Source: Spodoptera frugiperda
Lineage: Eukaryota > Arthropoda > Insecta > Lepidoptera > Noctuidae
DNA length: 64,000 nucleotides
Reading direction: 5' to 3'
Assembly: GCF_023101765.2 (NCBI RefSeq)
Contig: NC_064229.1
Span: 9,028,473 to 9,092,472 of the forward strand
This document shows, piece after piece, positions 38,501 through 49,215 of the stretch. Made by a program: the position numbers and the translations under genes. The notes beneath the pieces were generated by a model. The model ran no database searches and was not told where the DNA came from. It saw nothing but the letters and a program-made list of their open reading frames with translations. The first letter of the stretch is position 1. Every line of letters starts with the position of its first letter.

Positions 38501-39002
38501 TCGTTTACCGGCTTATACCATTAAAAAATATATAGGTACCATACCATACAAAAAGATATAAAGGTTTCTTTCTACCTCTCTCATTTTATTTCCTTTGATT
38601 TTTTTTCCATGGCTTTCGGTAGTGTCTTAAGAGCCGACTAAGGCATAGAAACCGGGGACCTGCGGTCTCTGATAAACCATTAATCCTACGGTGGATTGTC
38701 ACGGACTATTGATGTGAATAAAATACCATGACATGCATAACTGAACTTTTAAGAAACTGTGTAGCTTCGCCACAATTCGGTATAAATTACTCACATATAA
38801 TTAAACAATATCTTTTCTCCTTACAGATAACGTAGAAAGCAACATAGAATCAGCCGGTGCGAACGTGGAAGCTGGTGTCGACGAACTAGCGAAGGCAGCC
38901 GAGTACCAGCGCAGATACAGAAGAAAAATGATGATTCTCATCCTCATAGGCGTCATCATAGCAATCATACTCATCGTATGGGTCGTCAAGGCATTCAGAT
39001 AG
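35357..39002 (+). CDS. Qa-SNARE syntaxin, syntaxin 7/12(13)-like (5 coding exons)
   Basis: Target-membrane SNARE for endosomal and late-endosomal fusion; it contributes the Qa helix of a four-helix SNARE bundle. Coding exons are 35357-35577, 36258-36423, 37012-37140, 37707-37845 and 38827-39002. They total 831 nt (276 aa plus stop) with every junction GT-AG and in phase. The Habc-like region is about residues 20-130 (motif SPTELYNLSEGI; RRGDKPQKLQ). The SNARE motif is about 185-245 (ADVLDVNQIIQELAEMVNQQ), with Q214 fitting the zero-layer glutamine. It is followed by YQRRYRRK and one membrane anchor at about 253-272 that ends four residues before the C-terminus, a tail-anchored layout. The length fits the family (about 260-285 aa). 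The start is the first ATG after a good acceptor at 35345-35355. Whether it is the Syx7 or Syx13 orthologue is not decided. Introns carry MITEs and LINE tails. Confidence 0.93.
35922..36093. mobile_element. family C hairpin MITE, full (syntaxin intron 1)
   Basis: GTTATCGGCTTACTCACGTA (from 35944) pairs with TACGTGAGTAAGTCGATAAC (to 36093) over about 48 bp, including AGGAACTCGACTA on both arms. The short loop region contains CGACAATCGCCGCGACAC. Confidence 0.8.
36258..36423 (+). CDS. syntaxin exon 2 (residues 74-129)
   Basis: Acceptor CTTGCAG, donor AAG|GTTTGT. Encodes HDTQQTVNGS through KYSSVQK, the second and third Habc helices. The RRGDKPQKLQ segment is typical of endosomal syntaxins. Confidence 0.92.
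36462..36632 (-). repeat. family B repeat (syntaxin intron 2)
   Basis: CCCCCTTTCCAATCCCCGAT to GGCTTATACCATAAAAAAAA. Confidence 0.75.
36703..36870 (+). repeat. family E SINE, 3' truncated (syntaxin intron 2)
   Basis: CTGCCTGTCTCGTTGGTGTT, GGGTTCGATTCCCGGCTCGG, AATAGTAGCACGGAGTCTG, ACCCCCTATTACATGGC. Confidence 0.75.
36895..36985 (+). repeat. family I dispersed repeat before syntaxin exon 3
   Basis: CTTCACTGACAGACAGACAA, TTGACGTTTCAAAAGTGCC, TTAATTGAAATAAATGCTTT. Confidence 0.7.
37012..37140 (+). CDS. syntaxin exon 3 (residues 130-172)
   Basis: Acceptor GTTTACAG, donor CAG|GTACAT, phase 0 on both sides. Encodes QVSEKMAAHM to LIANQQAQ, the acidic linker before the SNARE motif. A dispersed repeat (family I) ends 28 bp before the acceptor. 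Confidence 0.9.
37160..37295. mobile_element. family D palindromic MITE (syntaxin intron 3)
   Basis: Starts CAGTACCCTTAGTAC and ends GGGTACAG, with inner arms GGCGCTCTGATTGGCCGG / CCAATCAGAGCGCC. It starts 20 bp after the exon 3 donor. Confidence 0.8.
37707..37845 (+). CDS. syntaxin exon 4 (residues 173-218, N-terminal half of SNARE motif)
   Basis: Acceptor ATATTTCAG, donor G|GTAAGT (phase 1). Encodes ARLVQFETSM through NQQAQSV. Heptad hydrophobics and the zero-layer Q214 are visible. Confidence 0.93.
37993..38130. mobile_element. 138-bp MITE with TTA duplication (syntaxin intron 4)
   Basis: The inverted ends CGGCCAG and CTGGCCG continue through AATAACCTATCTAT and CTACTAGAGATAG with their complements. 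Flanked by TTA at 37990-37992 and 38131-38133, as expected for PIF/Harbinger-type insertion. Confidence 0.8.
38125..38299 (+). repeat. family A repeat with extra LINE 3' UTR (syntaxin intron 4)
   Basis: Extends further 5' than other copies, with ATGGGGCCAAGAAGGGCTGA before GATCCGGAGCTACGGAC. The same order is found downstream of the LINE C-terminus at 44.9-45.0 kb. Confidence 0.75.
38303..38528 (-). repeat. family B repeat (syntaxin intron 4)
   Basis: AGCCATGCTTCGGCACGAAA to TTTACCGGCTTATACCATTA; directly follows a family A copy. Confidence 0.75.
38827..39002 (+). CDS. syntaxin exon 5 (end of SNARE motif and membrane anchor)
   Basis: Acceptor CTCCTTACAG. Residue D219 is split across the junction. 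Encodes NVESNIESAG through the basic YQRRYRRK and a run of about 20 hydrophobic residues ending WVVKAFR, then TAG. A possible AATAAA lies at 39576-39581; if used, the 3' UTR would contain the 191-bp MITE at 39309-39499. Confidence 0.93.
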
Positions 39003-39308
39003 ACACCTAAACCCCAGTATTACCCCCATGAATTTTCAAAAGGGTAAACCCCTACGTTACCCTTGATGAGATATCTATGTATCCGATTATTATGTTAGGA
39101 TATCGAAAGCCCCAGAGGAGAAAGCAATGAATTTATGTTTGTTAGTACCTATGTGGAGGCGATTATTTTTTGTATTTATTTATTTATTAAATATAAAAGC
39201 TATGTTGTATGGAGCATTAGACAAATTGAGCCAATATTTGTTTTGATTTTCAACCGCCAGGAGCGCTGGTGTCGAGTTTGATCTGTCATTGTAAATTGCG
39301 GGGTCTTA

Positions 39309-39499
39309 AGGTAAGCGTCCACAGGCCCGCATCGTACGTATCGCACGCATCGAATTTTATTTTGTCTTGTATAGAAACTCATACAACTGTGTCCACTGAT
39401 CCGCATCGTACGGATCGCATAATCAGGAATGCCTACATGCGATGCGTACCGATGACGTCATACAGAATGCGTACGATTCGGGCATGTGGACGCTTACCT
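39309..39499. mobile_element. 191-bp MITE, copy 1 (TTA duplication)
   Basis: Inverted ends AGGTAAGCGTCCAC / GTGGACGCTTACCT; TTA at 39306-39308 and 39500-39502. It starts 307 bp after the syntaxin stop and may be part of the 3' UTR. Confidence 0.88.
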
Positions 39500-39699
39500 T
39501 TATTCGGTAGTAATGCCACCTAGTGTGGACAAAAATGGTTATTTTCATTGCCTTTTAACGTTTCATTTGTTTTTAAATAAACGGCAGTAATATGGCTAAT
39601 GGACTATTAGAAGGTAATAAATGAATTAATAATCGTATAAGAATGAGCCAAAATATACAAGCTGCATCTAATAATAGGCCCTTCTTAGGATGCTTTTTC

Positions 39700-39845
39700 A
39701 TCAGAGATGTGCTATGTTGCTGTGCATGCGTTTAGCTTCCACCTACCATATTCATTGGTACACATAGCTTAGCACTGGTGGAAATGGATTCAGGCTAAGC
39801 TATATTTTTTATACGGAAAGATGTGTGCTATGGATGCCTTTCCTA
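39700..39845. repeat. family H dispersed repeat, copy 2
   Basis: CATGCGTTTAGCTTCCACCT, GGATTCAGGCTAAGCTATA, GAAAGATGTGTGCTATGG. Confidence 0.65.
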
Positions 39846-39849
39846 CTAT

Positions 39850-42800
39850 CGATACATCACATCTTCCTCGCACAGCTACATAACTCAGTATCAGTGGAAA
39901 CGGTCACATAGTTCACAGCTTAACTCTTAAATCTGCGTAGCATAACTACACAGCACATGTCTGGTAGAAAAGCACACCCTTAATCCCCTTATTGTTGATT
40001 AAAACTTAACCCAATTAAGACCTTATACAGTTTAGGTTATTAATAATATCAAATAACACCATTTAATAAACAAATTAGGCTGTTTATTCTGTATGTATTT
40101 GTCTAATGTTATAATACATAATATGAAATTCATAATAATTGACTCAAAAATTCTTGCCTAAAGCATTAATTCCAATGCTTTTTCTATTCGCAATATTTTG
40201 ATTAGACAAGGATAAAAGATACGATTGACGATGTGTAAGAGCGAGAAGTAGGAATTTGAATGCGATTTTAACTAGTGTGAAAGGGATAGAGATATGTGAT
40301 GATATAGGTTTGTCTCTTTCACACTGGTATAATAATGACTTTATGTCATTATGCCTGTATGGCAGATCAGAGGAAGATTTTGGCGCTGGTTCTCTATACC
40401 ATATATGTTTTATATGTTTATATGTAGTCTTGCACTATCGTTCAACTTAAAATATACTCTAATTCTGCTGTTATAAAGTAGATATTCAATCACAATAACT
40501 TATTTTTAATCCGACTATTTAATATCTTAACTCATCATTATTACTAATAACACTACTCCAATCTGCATTCTCTCTCTTTCCTATCCTCAATGTTAAACAA
40601 GGATAGCTATACTAGCTATGCAAGAGAATCGGCGCCATTTTGAGAATAGATCTTTATGAAAAGTATAGTCTACGGGTTAATTTAAAAGAAAATAATATTA
40701 ACTGCTGTATATAAAGCGTTATGTATCGTAAAGTACTGCCAAAAAGACAAAATAAACGAGACTTTCAATTATAAACCTTAACACAGTGCAATAGAGATAC
40801 TATTCATTAGTACCTTATTACATTAATCGAATAAGTGATTATGTGCAATGTAAAACCAATGTTAATTCGAAGTGATAAGGTACGTTTTTGCAAGAAAGAA
40901 GTTATTTTGTTTTATTGGCATTACTATACTGAATTATAGTTGAGTTTATATTATTACATATGTATATTAATCGTAGTTAGAATTTTATTGTAGGCGTATT
41001 ATTAAACAATTTTACTTATCTCATGTTTAATTTTTTAACATTCCAAAGATATGTATTGCATATACAGACTTCATTGCGCTAAAATTTGCGCATGTATAGA
41101 CTTGCGCATGGTAGTTTGCGCAACTACAATAATCTAGATAACAATTAGATTGGTTTAAATAACGGTAAAAGAAATATTTTCCTTTTACAAGTTATACTGT
41201 TATTCAGATTTGCTTTATTTTAACAAAAGTATGCAATTTTACAATTATTATTATTCAATAATAACTTTTGACTAGATGCATAGTTTTATTCTTGCAAGGC
41301 AGCCATCATTATATATTTTATACCTGAATAGCTTCTACCACCCGGCTTCACTCGCGTTCCCGTGGGATAAAAACCGGGAAACATCTTCAAAAGTTAAAGT
41401 GTGAACTTCCATTTTTTAAGTCAGGTAACACATATAATACGTTCTGCTAAGTCTATAAAATACTGTGCTGAAAACCGCATCAAAATCAATTACGCCAAAC
41501 GCGAGAAAATTGCACCCAAACATACATACTTACAGGTCAAACTGAATGGATTTTTTTTGAAAGTCGGTTTAAAATACAAATTATTTGTGATGGACTCTAT
41601 TTATAAATTAATTTTCTCATTTAAAGAAACTCATTTTCATCGCAACTAACGTAGACTTTAAGTCTTGTATAGAAATGTATAACATGATTAATTATGTGTA
41701 ATATTTATTTATTTTAGTAGGCAAGAAGGCTGTTTAACTCATTATAGCACTTATCGTATTCACTGTTTCTGTGTTTTGTTAAAAGCATTCGTATTTGCTT
41801 ATAAGGTTCAAAATTGACTGGCACATTGAGACAAGTATGTAAATAGGTCCCTTTTCTCTAAACCTAAATGCATACGACAATAATATTCTTATAAAATGCT
41901 TTTAACAAAACAAATAAAACCTATATTTCGTTAAATTTGTAAAAAAACATATTTATAATAAATCTTTGTCAGAAACTGTTTTCTTTCACATTCATTCGCA
42001 AAATAAACTTTATTTTATTTCTAAAGTCTAAAATTGTATAAACTTAATCATCAAAGTATTGCTTGACAAAATTGGACTCTATATCGACGCACAAGGGTTT
42101 AAAGTAAAACAACAGAGTTACCGAATCATATCTTTGTATTTAAATTAAACTGAAGAACTAATAGACTAAGGAAAAATAATAATAATGAACTATTCGGTGC
42201 ACGTACATGAAACAGCACGCCATTTTATTTCTATACTATTATTTTATTAGTGCACAATATTAGTAAAACACAGTACTGCTATTTACTCGACGTAATCTCA
42301 AAGAAGCAAATTCAAGCACGAAGTTGCATCTATTCAAATGTAATACATAAAAATGCGTTTTATGTTAATCGGTTTTATAGGCTTTAACGGATTTAATATT
42401 CTAGCAATCAATCCCTAGAAAAAAATAGATTATATTGTCATCAAGAGATACCACCATTCTCAGAGTCATTGAATTGCAATTGTTTTCGATAAAAAATCTA
42501 ACTAAGGAGTTATTTAACACATTAGACGCCATGTCGGAAAGCGTTGTCCGACACTAGTAGAGGAATAGCCTTTAAGAGTTTTTTGTTGCCAATGAACGTT
42601 TATGGCAATTAAGTAATCATTAAATGTATCTGAGTACGGAATGTGTACCAAATATCAGATTGATCAGATGTCAGGAAAGATGTAAAAGCCTAATTAAAAT
42701 ATTTGACACAAACAAACGGGACAAGCTAGACATAAAACCGTTATTTCTAAAGAGCATAGAAATATCTGAAATAATAAAAATATTGTGCACTATACGACTA

Positions 42801-43020
42801 CAACAAAAATATCCGTTTACGTATACTATCACAAATGAATAAGTTTCAAAAAATAAAACTTAATGATCAGACATTGTAAGAAGATATTGCTTCAGGAACA
42901 TTTTTATTGACACCCGTTTTATTATAATTTTAGTTTTAGTTTTATAAACAATGCCAATACTAAAACAATGATAATTACTAAAGCGGCTGAAGAGTTTTGA
43001 GCCCAAATTATTTAAAAAAT
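39850..43020. other. intergenic spacer 3' of syntaxin, nothing coding recognised
   Basis: AT-rich. A short piece at about 41335-41385 (CTTCACTCGCGTTCCCGTGG) is a dispersed-repeat fragment. Small frames such as 42624-42842 have no domain. Confidence 0.5.
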
Positions 43021-43021
43021 A

Positions 43022-43135
43022 GCTCAGTACCCTTTAGTACAAGTTTGCTTTATGTTTAAAATAATCAAAACGAGAGCGCTTGGCCGGCTCGACTAAACCA
43101 ATTAAAATTTAAAGTAAACGGGAGCGTAATAAGGC
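43022..43135. mobile_element. family D palindromic MITE, degraded
   Basis: CAGTACCCTTTAGTACAAG and ACGAGAGCGCTTGGCCGGCT are recognisable; the right half has decayed. Confidence 0.65.
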
Positions 43136-43504
43136 TTGTAACATGAAACTTAACATAATTAAATACTTAGTTATCTGTATTTGTAGTAGTACGAATCATT
43201 CGATTTTTCTGATACAAAATTTTTAGCTCAAAAATTTTCAACCGCCTATTGAACTAATGATTTTTATACATACGAAAAACAATATCAATTACAAACGGGC
43301 GCATATATCTAAGAGATCTAAAAATAATTCATAATTTCAAAACTGAATATACATAATTTCGATAAGTTTAAATTTTGACACAAAATAGAAGCAACACTTG
43401 TATAGAAGACAGCATAACAAGATACCCCAATACGTTTAAACGATTTTCAAGTTTATTGCAAAGACGTATAGTTGAAAATCTTTTAAACAGTTTAAGTGCG
43501 AAAG

Positions 43505-43670
43505 TCTGACGTCTTAGTGCGAGTTTGATTTACGTTTAACGAGATAGAAAAGAGAAGGCGTTTCACGCTCTGATTGGTTAGTTCATTCGTAGCAGCCAAT
43601 CAGCGCCGAAAGCGCCGTTTCATTTTTGTTTAACGTAAAGCAAACTCGTATTAAAGGTACTGGACTTTTT
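43505..43670. mobile_element. family D palindromic MITE
   Basis: Arms CACGCTCTGATTGGTTAG and AGCCAATCAGCGCCGAAAG; the outer part is TTTACGTTTAACGAGAT with its complement. Right end GTATTAAAGGTACTG. Confidence 0.75.
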
Positions 43671-44117
43671 GCGGAAACATACATATTTATAAATTAACAT
43701 TGTACATCTAAAATAAATATTACACTAAACAGATACTAGTGGAAGATATAACACATAATTATCGATATAAATAATTAAACTATAACACATAAGGAAGTCG
43801 ATAAAAAATTATCGATACACCACATGGACGTCACAACACTACTAGTCACATTCTATTTTGTGTCGCAACGTACTAAAAACAAGGAATAAAACAATCAAAT
43901 GTAATAAACGGTGTGTGATACACCTGTTAACATTAATGCTTAAAAATATCAAAATTTTCGTATTCTTTTTAACCTAAAGAACTCATGATAACAATGGCTT
44001 CATTAGGTGACTGAAAAAAGTAATAAAATGCAGTATTTTTTTTTTTTTTTTTGTATGTCATGAAGATACTCATTTTGAAGTTGGTCATAATATGACTGAC
44101 TGGATTTATTAATCTAC

Positions 44118-44275
44118 TAGCTGTGCCCGCGACTTCGTCCGCGTGGAATAGTTATTTTAGGCATTATATTTATTTTTGCAAACAACTTTCTCAGCTTCAT
44201 AAATTATACCTGTTACCCACGGTTAATTTGTGCATTGAAAATTCGTGATAGCACTGGATTATGATTATATCCACA
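44118..44275 (+). repeat. left part of an interrupted dispersed repeat
   Basis: GTGCCCGCGACTTCGTCCGC and GTGGAATAGTTATTTTAGGC, a common moth repeat start. Its likely right part is at 45885-46115. Confidence 0.55.
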
Positions 44276-44394
44276 CTCATTTCTATACTATATGTGTTTC
44301 CACTGTTTTCCGGAAACCTGCGCCTATAGGTTGGGTAACCGCCACCCCGGTTTGTGTTTCAGAAATAAAATTCCTAGGGTACTTTTTAGATGGG

Positions 44395-45140
44395 CCCGCT
44401 ATATATGCGTTATAGCAGTGGTAAGTCCCCTCTATGAAGAGTGGCTTGAGAGGCGTCACGGCGTCCTCACCTACCGCCTGACGCAGGTACTTACCGGACA
44501 CGGAAGTTTCGGTTGGTACCTGTTTCGAATTCGGCGGGAGGAAACACCCGGGCGTTTCGTCTGGGTGTCGTCATTGCGAGGACCGCCCGGAAGATATGGT
44601 GGAGCATACAGTGGCGGTGTGCATTGCATGTGCTGAGCATCGCCATGTCCTTAGAGATGTGAATGGCGACGGTAACCTCCCAGGTCCAGCTCTAGTTCAG
44701 GCAAAGGTGCGGAGCGAGGGGGAAAGGGACGCCGTCTCCCCCTTCTGCGAAGCAGTCATCCTAGCTAAGGATGAGGCGGAGCTCGTGAGGGAACGATCCT
44801 CATCACGCCCCAGTCGCCGCAGAAGACACTCCGGGCGTCGAGGATCGCGTGACGATCCCCGGCCACCGTAAGCGCGGGTCTGCGGACGGCGAGTAAGAGT
44901 AGCTCGTCGCCCGATCAAAACCAGACCCGTGCGTACCGTGCGTCGCGTTCTGTGCGCGCCTCAAAGAGCCAGGCCACTACAGATGGGACCCAATAGGGCT
45001 GATGCCCGATCCGGTGCTGCAGACAATGTAAAAGATTACCGGGGCCCCGGCTCAAATCAGAACGGGGTAATTTTTACACTCCTTCTCGCTTCACCCAAGG
45101 CAGGAGTAGCCAACGGATGATTTTCCCCCCTCAAAAAAAA
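44395..45140 (+). mobile_element. 3' fragment of an R1/Jockey-group LINE with tail of family A type
   Basis: The ORF2 C-terminus is recognisable. SPLYEEWLERRHGVLTYRLT and TGHGSFGWYLFRIRREETPG are in one frame. After a frameshift near 44560 comes a CCHC zinc knuckle (CRHC then HTVAVC), FCEAVILAKDEAEL, and a basic tail RPSRRRRHSGRRG ending at the stop 44869-44871. The 3' UTR runs into GGGCTGATGCCCGATCCGG and then the family A repeat, ending in an A-rich tail. The fragment is 5' truncated and inactive. Confidence 0.8.
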
Positions 45141-45884
45141 GAAAGAGTACTTTCTAGAACAAATGTTTTCTTTCATACATAGTGACGCAAGGTTACGAAA
45201 TCCTTAAGGACCATATTTTTATACCCTATCATATTTTTATGACAATAAATTGAAGAATTGGATTTTTTTGTTTGTCAAATGTTTCAGCCGATATTATTGC
45301 ACTATACGTAGAATCTGGTTGTACTTTGTTAGACAGCCACAATAAAATGTGGGCGTGTGGTAAACCGCTTTTTTGCCATTCTACGCTGTAAACAAACGCT
45401 TTCAATGGTCAATGATCAAAAAATGTTTTACTTCGTTAGTAAGACTATAATTTTTTTGAGTACCTATAGTTACACCAGGCTCCGCGTCGTTCGCAAACAA
45501 TGCTTCTCCTCCTGGCAGCGTCGTGTTTCGTACATCATGCGGCGCGGGTGAATTTTATATCGGAGTTATTTTAAAATTGTAATATCTTCTAAGATGTTTA
45601 TTGAAGTTTAGTGATGTCAAAGACAATTTTGTTCACAATTAAATACTCTTAATGAACAACACATTTATTTCGATAAAGATTAATATTTTTTCGTTAATAC
45701 AACTCTTAACAAATAATGCATTAATTTCGACCCAGTTTGATTACCACAAAAACGATTCTAATAAGTTAATCCTAAAAGATAGACATATACTGTCGCGGAC
45801 TTTTTTTTAGATCATTTTAAGAGGAATAATTCTTTCATACATATAATTTTCGTATCTTGAACCATTTTCGCAGCGCACGCAACG

Positions 45885-46115
45885 GAAGCCCTCAGGAATT
45901 AATAAATTTCCCCCGTTTTGTCCACATTTTCCTTTATTTCTTCGCTCCTAATAGTTATAGCGTGATGTTTTATAGCCTATAGCCTTCCTCGATAAGTGGA
46001 CTATCCAACACAAAAAGAATTATTCAAATCGGACCAGTAGTTCCGGAGATTAGCGCGTTCAAACAAACAAACAAACAATCAAACAAACTCTTCAGCTTTA
46101 TAATATTAGTATAGA
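45885..46115 (+). repeat. right part of an interrupted dispersed repeat
   Basis: TATAGCCTTCCTCGATAAGT, AATCGGACCAGTAGTTCCGG, AGATTAGCGCGTTCAAACA and (AAAC)n then CTTTATAATATTAGTATAGA. Confidence 0.55.
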
Positions 46116-46524
46116 TATGCCAGTTTTATTTTCCTAATTAATGAATGGACTCCAATGGCTTTCCGCGACACTAACGATATCGCCTAGCGGAAGAACTCTG
46201 CGCACGCAAATCTCCAGGCCGTGGTCGCCACTCAAGCACATTCATGGCCCATCGGCCGTCAGACACAAAAAAAAAACTAATATAGTTTAACTCGGTCATA
46301 CCAAAATATCCATCCAAAAAAATAAACGCTAACATCAGCCATTGAAATCATTGACAATTTATAAAAAAAAAATCACCAAAGAAGTATGGTAACGAGACAA
46401 TTTGGATACTTCCAACTTATACTAAGTAAAATAACGCGATTATTGTCGCCAATCGTTATTATTATTACATCAGTTACGTTCAATGTGGAACATTAGAGTA
46501 TTAGAATGTTGCTATTATAATATA

Positions 46525-46911
46525 AGGTGTTTTAAAATTATCTGCCACGGCTTTAATGGGAGGTAGTGTTGTGTTTGAAGATTTCAATTGTGTGGAAATT
46601 TTGTAGATCCGGGCCAGGTAACTCAATTTGAGAACATAAAGAAGTTAAATACACATTGACTGCATAAAGTGGTTTACAAATACGCACGATGCGTTACAAT
46701 AAAAACCATTGCTATCAATTGTTTTCATTGACGATGTAATGCGTACGACAAATACAGTGAAAGAGATAAGACCTCTTTCGAAACAAACTCATACGTAAAT
46801 TATTTTAATGAAAAATGTATACTCATAATCGATAATTTATACTTACTATTGTAATCTTCAAACACAACACTACCTCCCATTAAAGTCGGAGCAAATAATT
46901 TTAGAACACCT
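46525..46911. mobile_element. 387-bp MITE with about 60-bp TIRs
   Basis: Ends AGGTGTTTTAAAATTAT and ATAATTTTAGAACACCT, then GGGAGGTAGTGTTGTGTTTG and its complement. Flanked by TATA (46521-46524 and 46912-46915), so TA or TATA duplication, Tc1/mariner-like. No ORF. Confidence 0.85.
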
Positions 46912-47357
46912 TATATTTAAAATTGAAATTGTTAGCAGTCAACCCTGAATGCTATCCTAAGTTTAAAATAATGGCCAGAGCTATATACCAAATAAGCTAT
47001 ATTCAATTAAGAACGTAATTTGTATGAACTTCATATTTGTCACATAGGATTATTGGATACTTATATGAAGGTGGTGAAACAGTACCCTAGTATTAATTAT
47101 TTTTCTCAACTATCGACAACTCTATAACCATCTCTTTTTTTCTTGTTCTCATAGAGATTTTTTCTTGTTTTCAATGTCATGTCTCTCTGGCAGATGATAG
47201 AAAAAAAAACTATTAATATTTCTACATTGATACAGGGAGGTGATATACCAAAAAATCGTTTGTTATATACTAACATAAAACACACAATCATGATCACTTT
47301 ATGTATATTATTATCTGCATTTTTTTTTATTTAATGTAGTGTAAATGTTGCACTTAG

Positions 47358-47520
47358 CTGTACCCTTAATATGAGTTTGCTATACGTTTAAACTTTAAAG
47401 TAATCAAAACGAGAGCGCGTTCGGCGCTCTGATTGGCCGGCTTGAATAAACCAACCAATTAGAACGCCGTACGCGTTCTCATTCCGATTACTTAAGCAAA
47501 CTCGTACTATGGGTACTGTG
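47358..47520. mobile_element. family D palindromic MITE, full length
   Basis: The best copy. Outer ends CTGTACCCTTAATATGAG and CTCGTACTATGGGTACTG, with inner arms TTCGGCGCTCTGATTGGCCG and CCAATTAGAACGCCGTACG. Confidence 0.8.
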
Positions 47521-47884
47521 GCTGAAAGTTATCTCAATATGAGTCAAGAACAAAAATAAAAATACATAAACACAATAGATTTACCTAATAACAATCCCAT
47601 TAGAGTGTACTGCTAACAATTTCAGCTTGAACACTAGTGTGGTATAAAACTGCACTAAATTGACAAAAAACAAAACAATTTTCCAAATAGTCAAAAGCCA
47701 TATTGATATGTTAGCTCACAAAATGATCTCTTGGCACATATTTTTATAAGAGTTTAACATCATATTTCACAGAGTCTAGATAGCTGTTTTGAACCTAAAG
47801 AATTAAGAACGTAATTTGTATGGACTATCTGTCATATAAGTTTATCGGGTTCTTAAAAAAAAATATTAAAAGATTCACGATGGA

Positions 47885-48022
47885 GCTTCTTGCTCGTTCT
47901 CCTCCATTCGAAGCCACACTATGGAACGAGCACCTAGTTTCACTGACAGACAGACTGACGGACAATTCAATTAGACGTTTTAAAAGTGCTTAATTGAGGA
48001 TTAATTGAAATAAATGCTTTGA
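47885..48022 (+). repeat. family I dispersed repeat, intergenic copy
   Basis: GAGCACCTAGTTTCACTGAC, TTAGACGTTTTAAAAGTGC, TTAATTGAAATAAATGCTTT. Confidence 0.7.
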
Positions 48023-48373
48023 CTATGTGAAGGTGGTGCGATAACTCGGTGCAAATTCAATGCAGTTTTACTTTACAGCTATGCATGTGAAGTATTACAA
48101 TATTCAATCAGTGCCCAAACACTTTGAAACGTAGTGAGAGAACACAATAAATTAGTACTATTCATTCAGTTAGATTTGGTTCATCAAAATGCATTTATTT
48201 TCATTCTAAATTATATTTTATTACGTACACTAAGCGGTTCTCTTTCGAACGACTGGACGATTGTGAAGTGATTTTTTTAATTATTTGTACTAGCCCTATA
48301 GTAATCTCAGTTTATTTTAGAACCAAACGAAAAAGGATTTAATGACATCAACATGTAACTAACATCACATTTA

Positions 48374-48564
48374 AGGTAAGCGTCCACAGGCCCGCATCGT
48401 ACGCATCGCACGCAACGGATTTTAGTTTGTCTAGTATAGAAACTCATACAACTGCGTCTACTGATCCGCATTGTACGGACCGCATAATCGGCAATGCCTA
48501 CATGCGATACGTACCAATGACGTCATAGGGAATGCGTACAATGCGGGCCTGTGGACGTTTACCT
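48374..48564. mobile_element. 191-bp MITE, copy 2 (TTA duplication)
   Basis: Same length and orientation as the copy at 39309, with most positions identical; TTA at 48371-48373 and 48565-48567. No ORF. Confidence 0.88.
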
Positions 48565-48939
48565 TTAGCAGGATTCCTTTGAAAAGAAATCGAAATATGA
48601 CAATTTGATGCCAATTTCTGATACTTAATATGGTTGAATGAATTCAAAACTACTTCACCAACAGTCCAACCGCCCATAGAGTCCCAATTTACATAACTAA
48701 ATGATTTAGGTATTCACAGATTATTATTTATACATAAGACAGGCATATGTACATAATTTGTTTGCCAAATACGGTTAAGATGTGACGAGAAAGTACAAAT
48801 AAAAGGAGAGTGATTGTAAAAATTCAGTCTTATACACGGAGTAACTATTTACAGGGGCAGTATTGATTTACAAGCGTTCATATGTTCAGATACGATGAAA
48901 TAACTTGCGCAAACATAAATTTGCACAATTTTTATAATA

Positions 48940-49215
48940 ACTATCGTGAGACATACTAAATTAACTAAAAATGACGGTTTACTCACTTAAACCGAAATGC
49001 CCTACTAATTTCGAGTCACAGCGGAACCCTTCATCATGAACAGCGTATGCAAACGTATCCTACTCCTGCAGAGTAGGCTACGCGACGTCACCACGTCATG
49101 TTGATAATGCGCGTTCATGATGAAGAGTCCCTCTGTGACTCGACAGTAGTAGAGCTTCTTTTTCATTAAAAATAGGTGAGTAAACCGTGATTTGTAGTTC
49201 AATTTGCACAAATTT
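48940..49215. mobile_element. family C MITE, longer variant
   Basis: Left GTGAGACATACTAAATTAAC and CGGTTTACTCAC; right GGTGAGTAAACCGTGATT. The inner arms GAGTCACAGCGGAACCC and GAGTCCCTCTGTGACTC pair, with a TACTCCTGCAGAGTA hairpin in the centre. Confidence 0.7.

Noticed and set aside
42624..42842. 72-codon frame 3' of syntaxin
   Set aside because: No recognisable domain or splice partners; the composition is like the surrounding spacer.
44283..44918. Minus-strand frames over the LINE fragment
   Set aside because: Antisense to the recognisable CCHC and FCEAV coding region.
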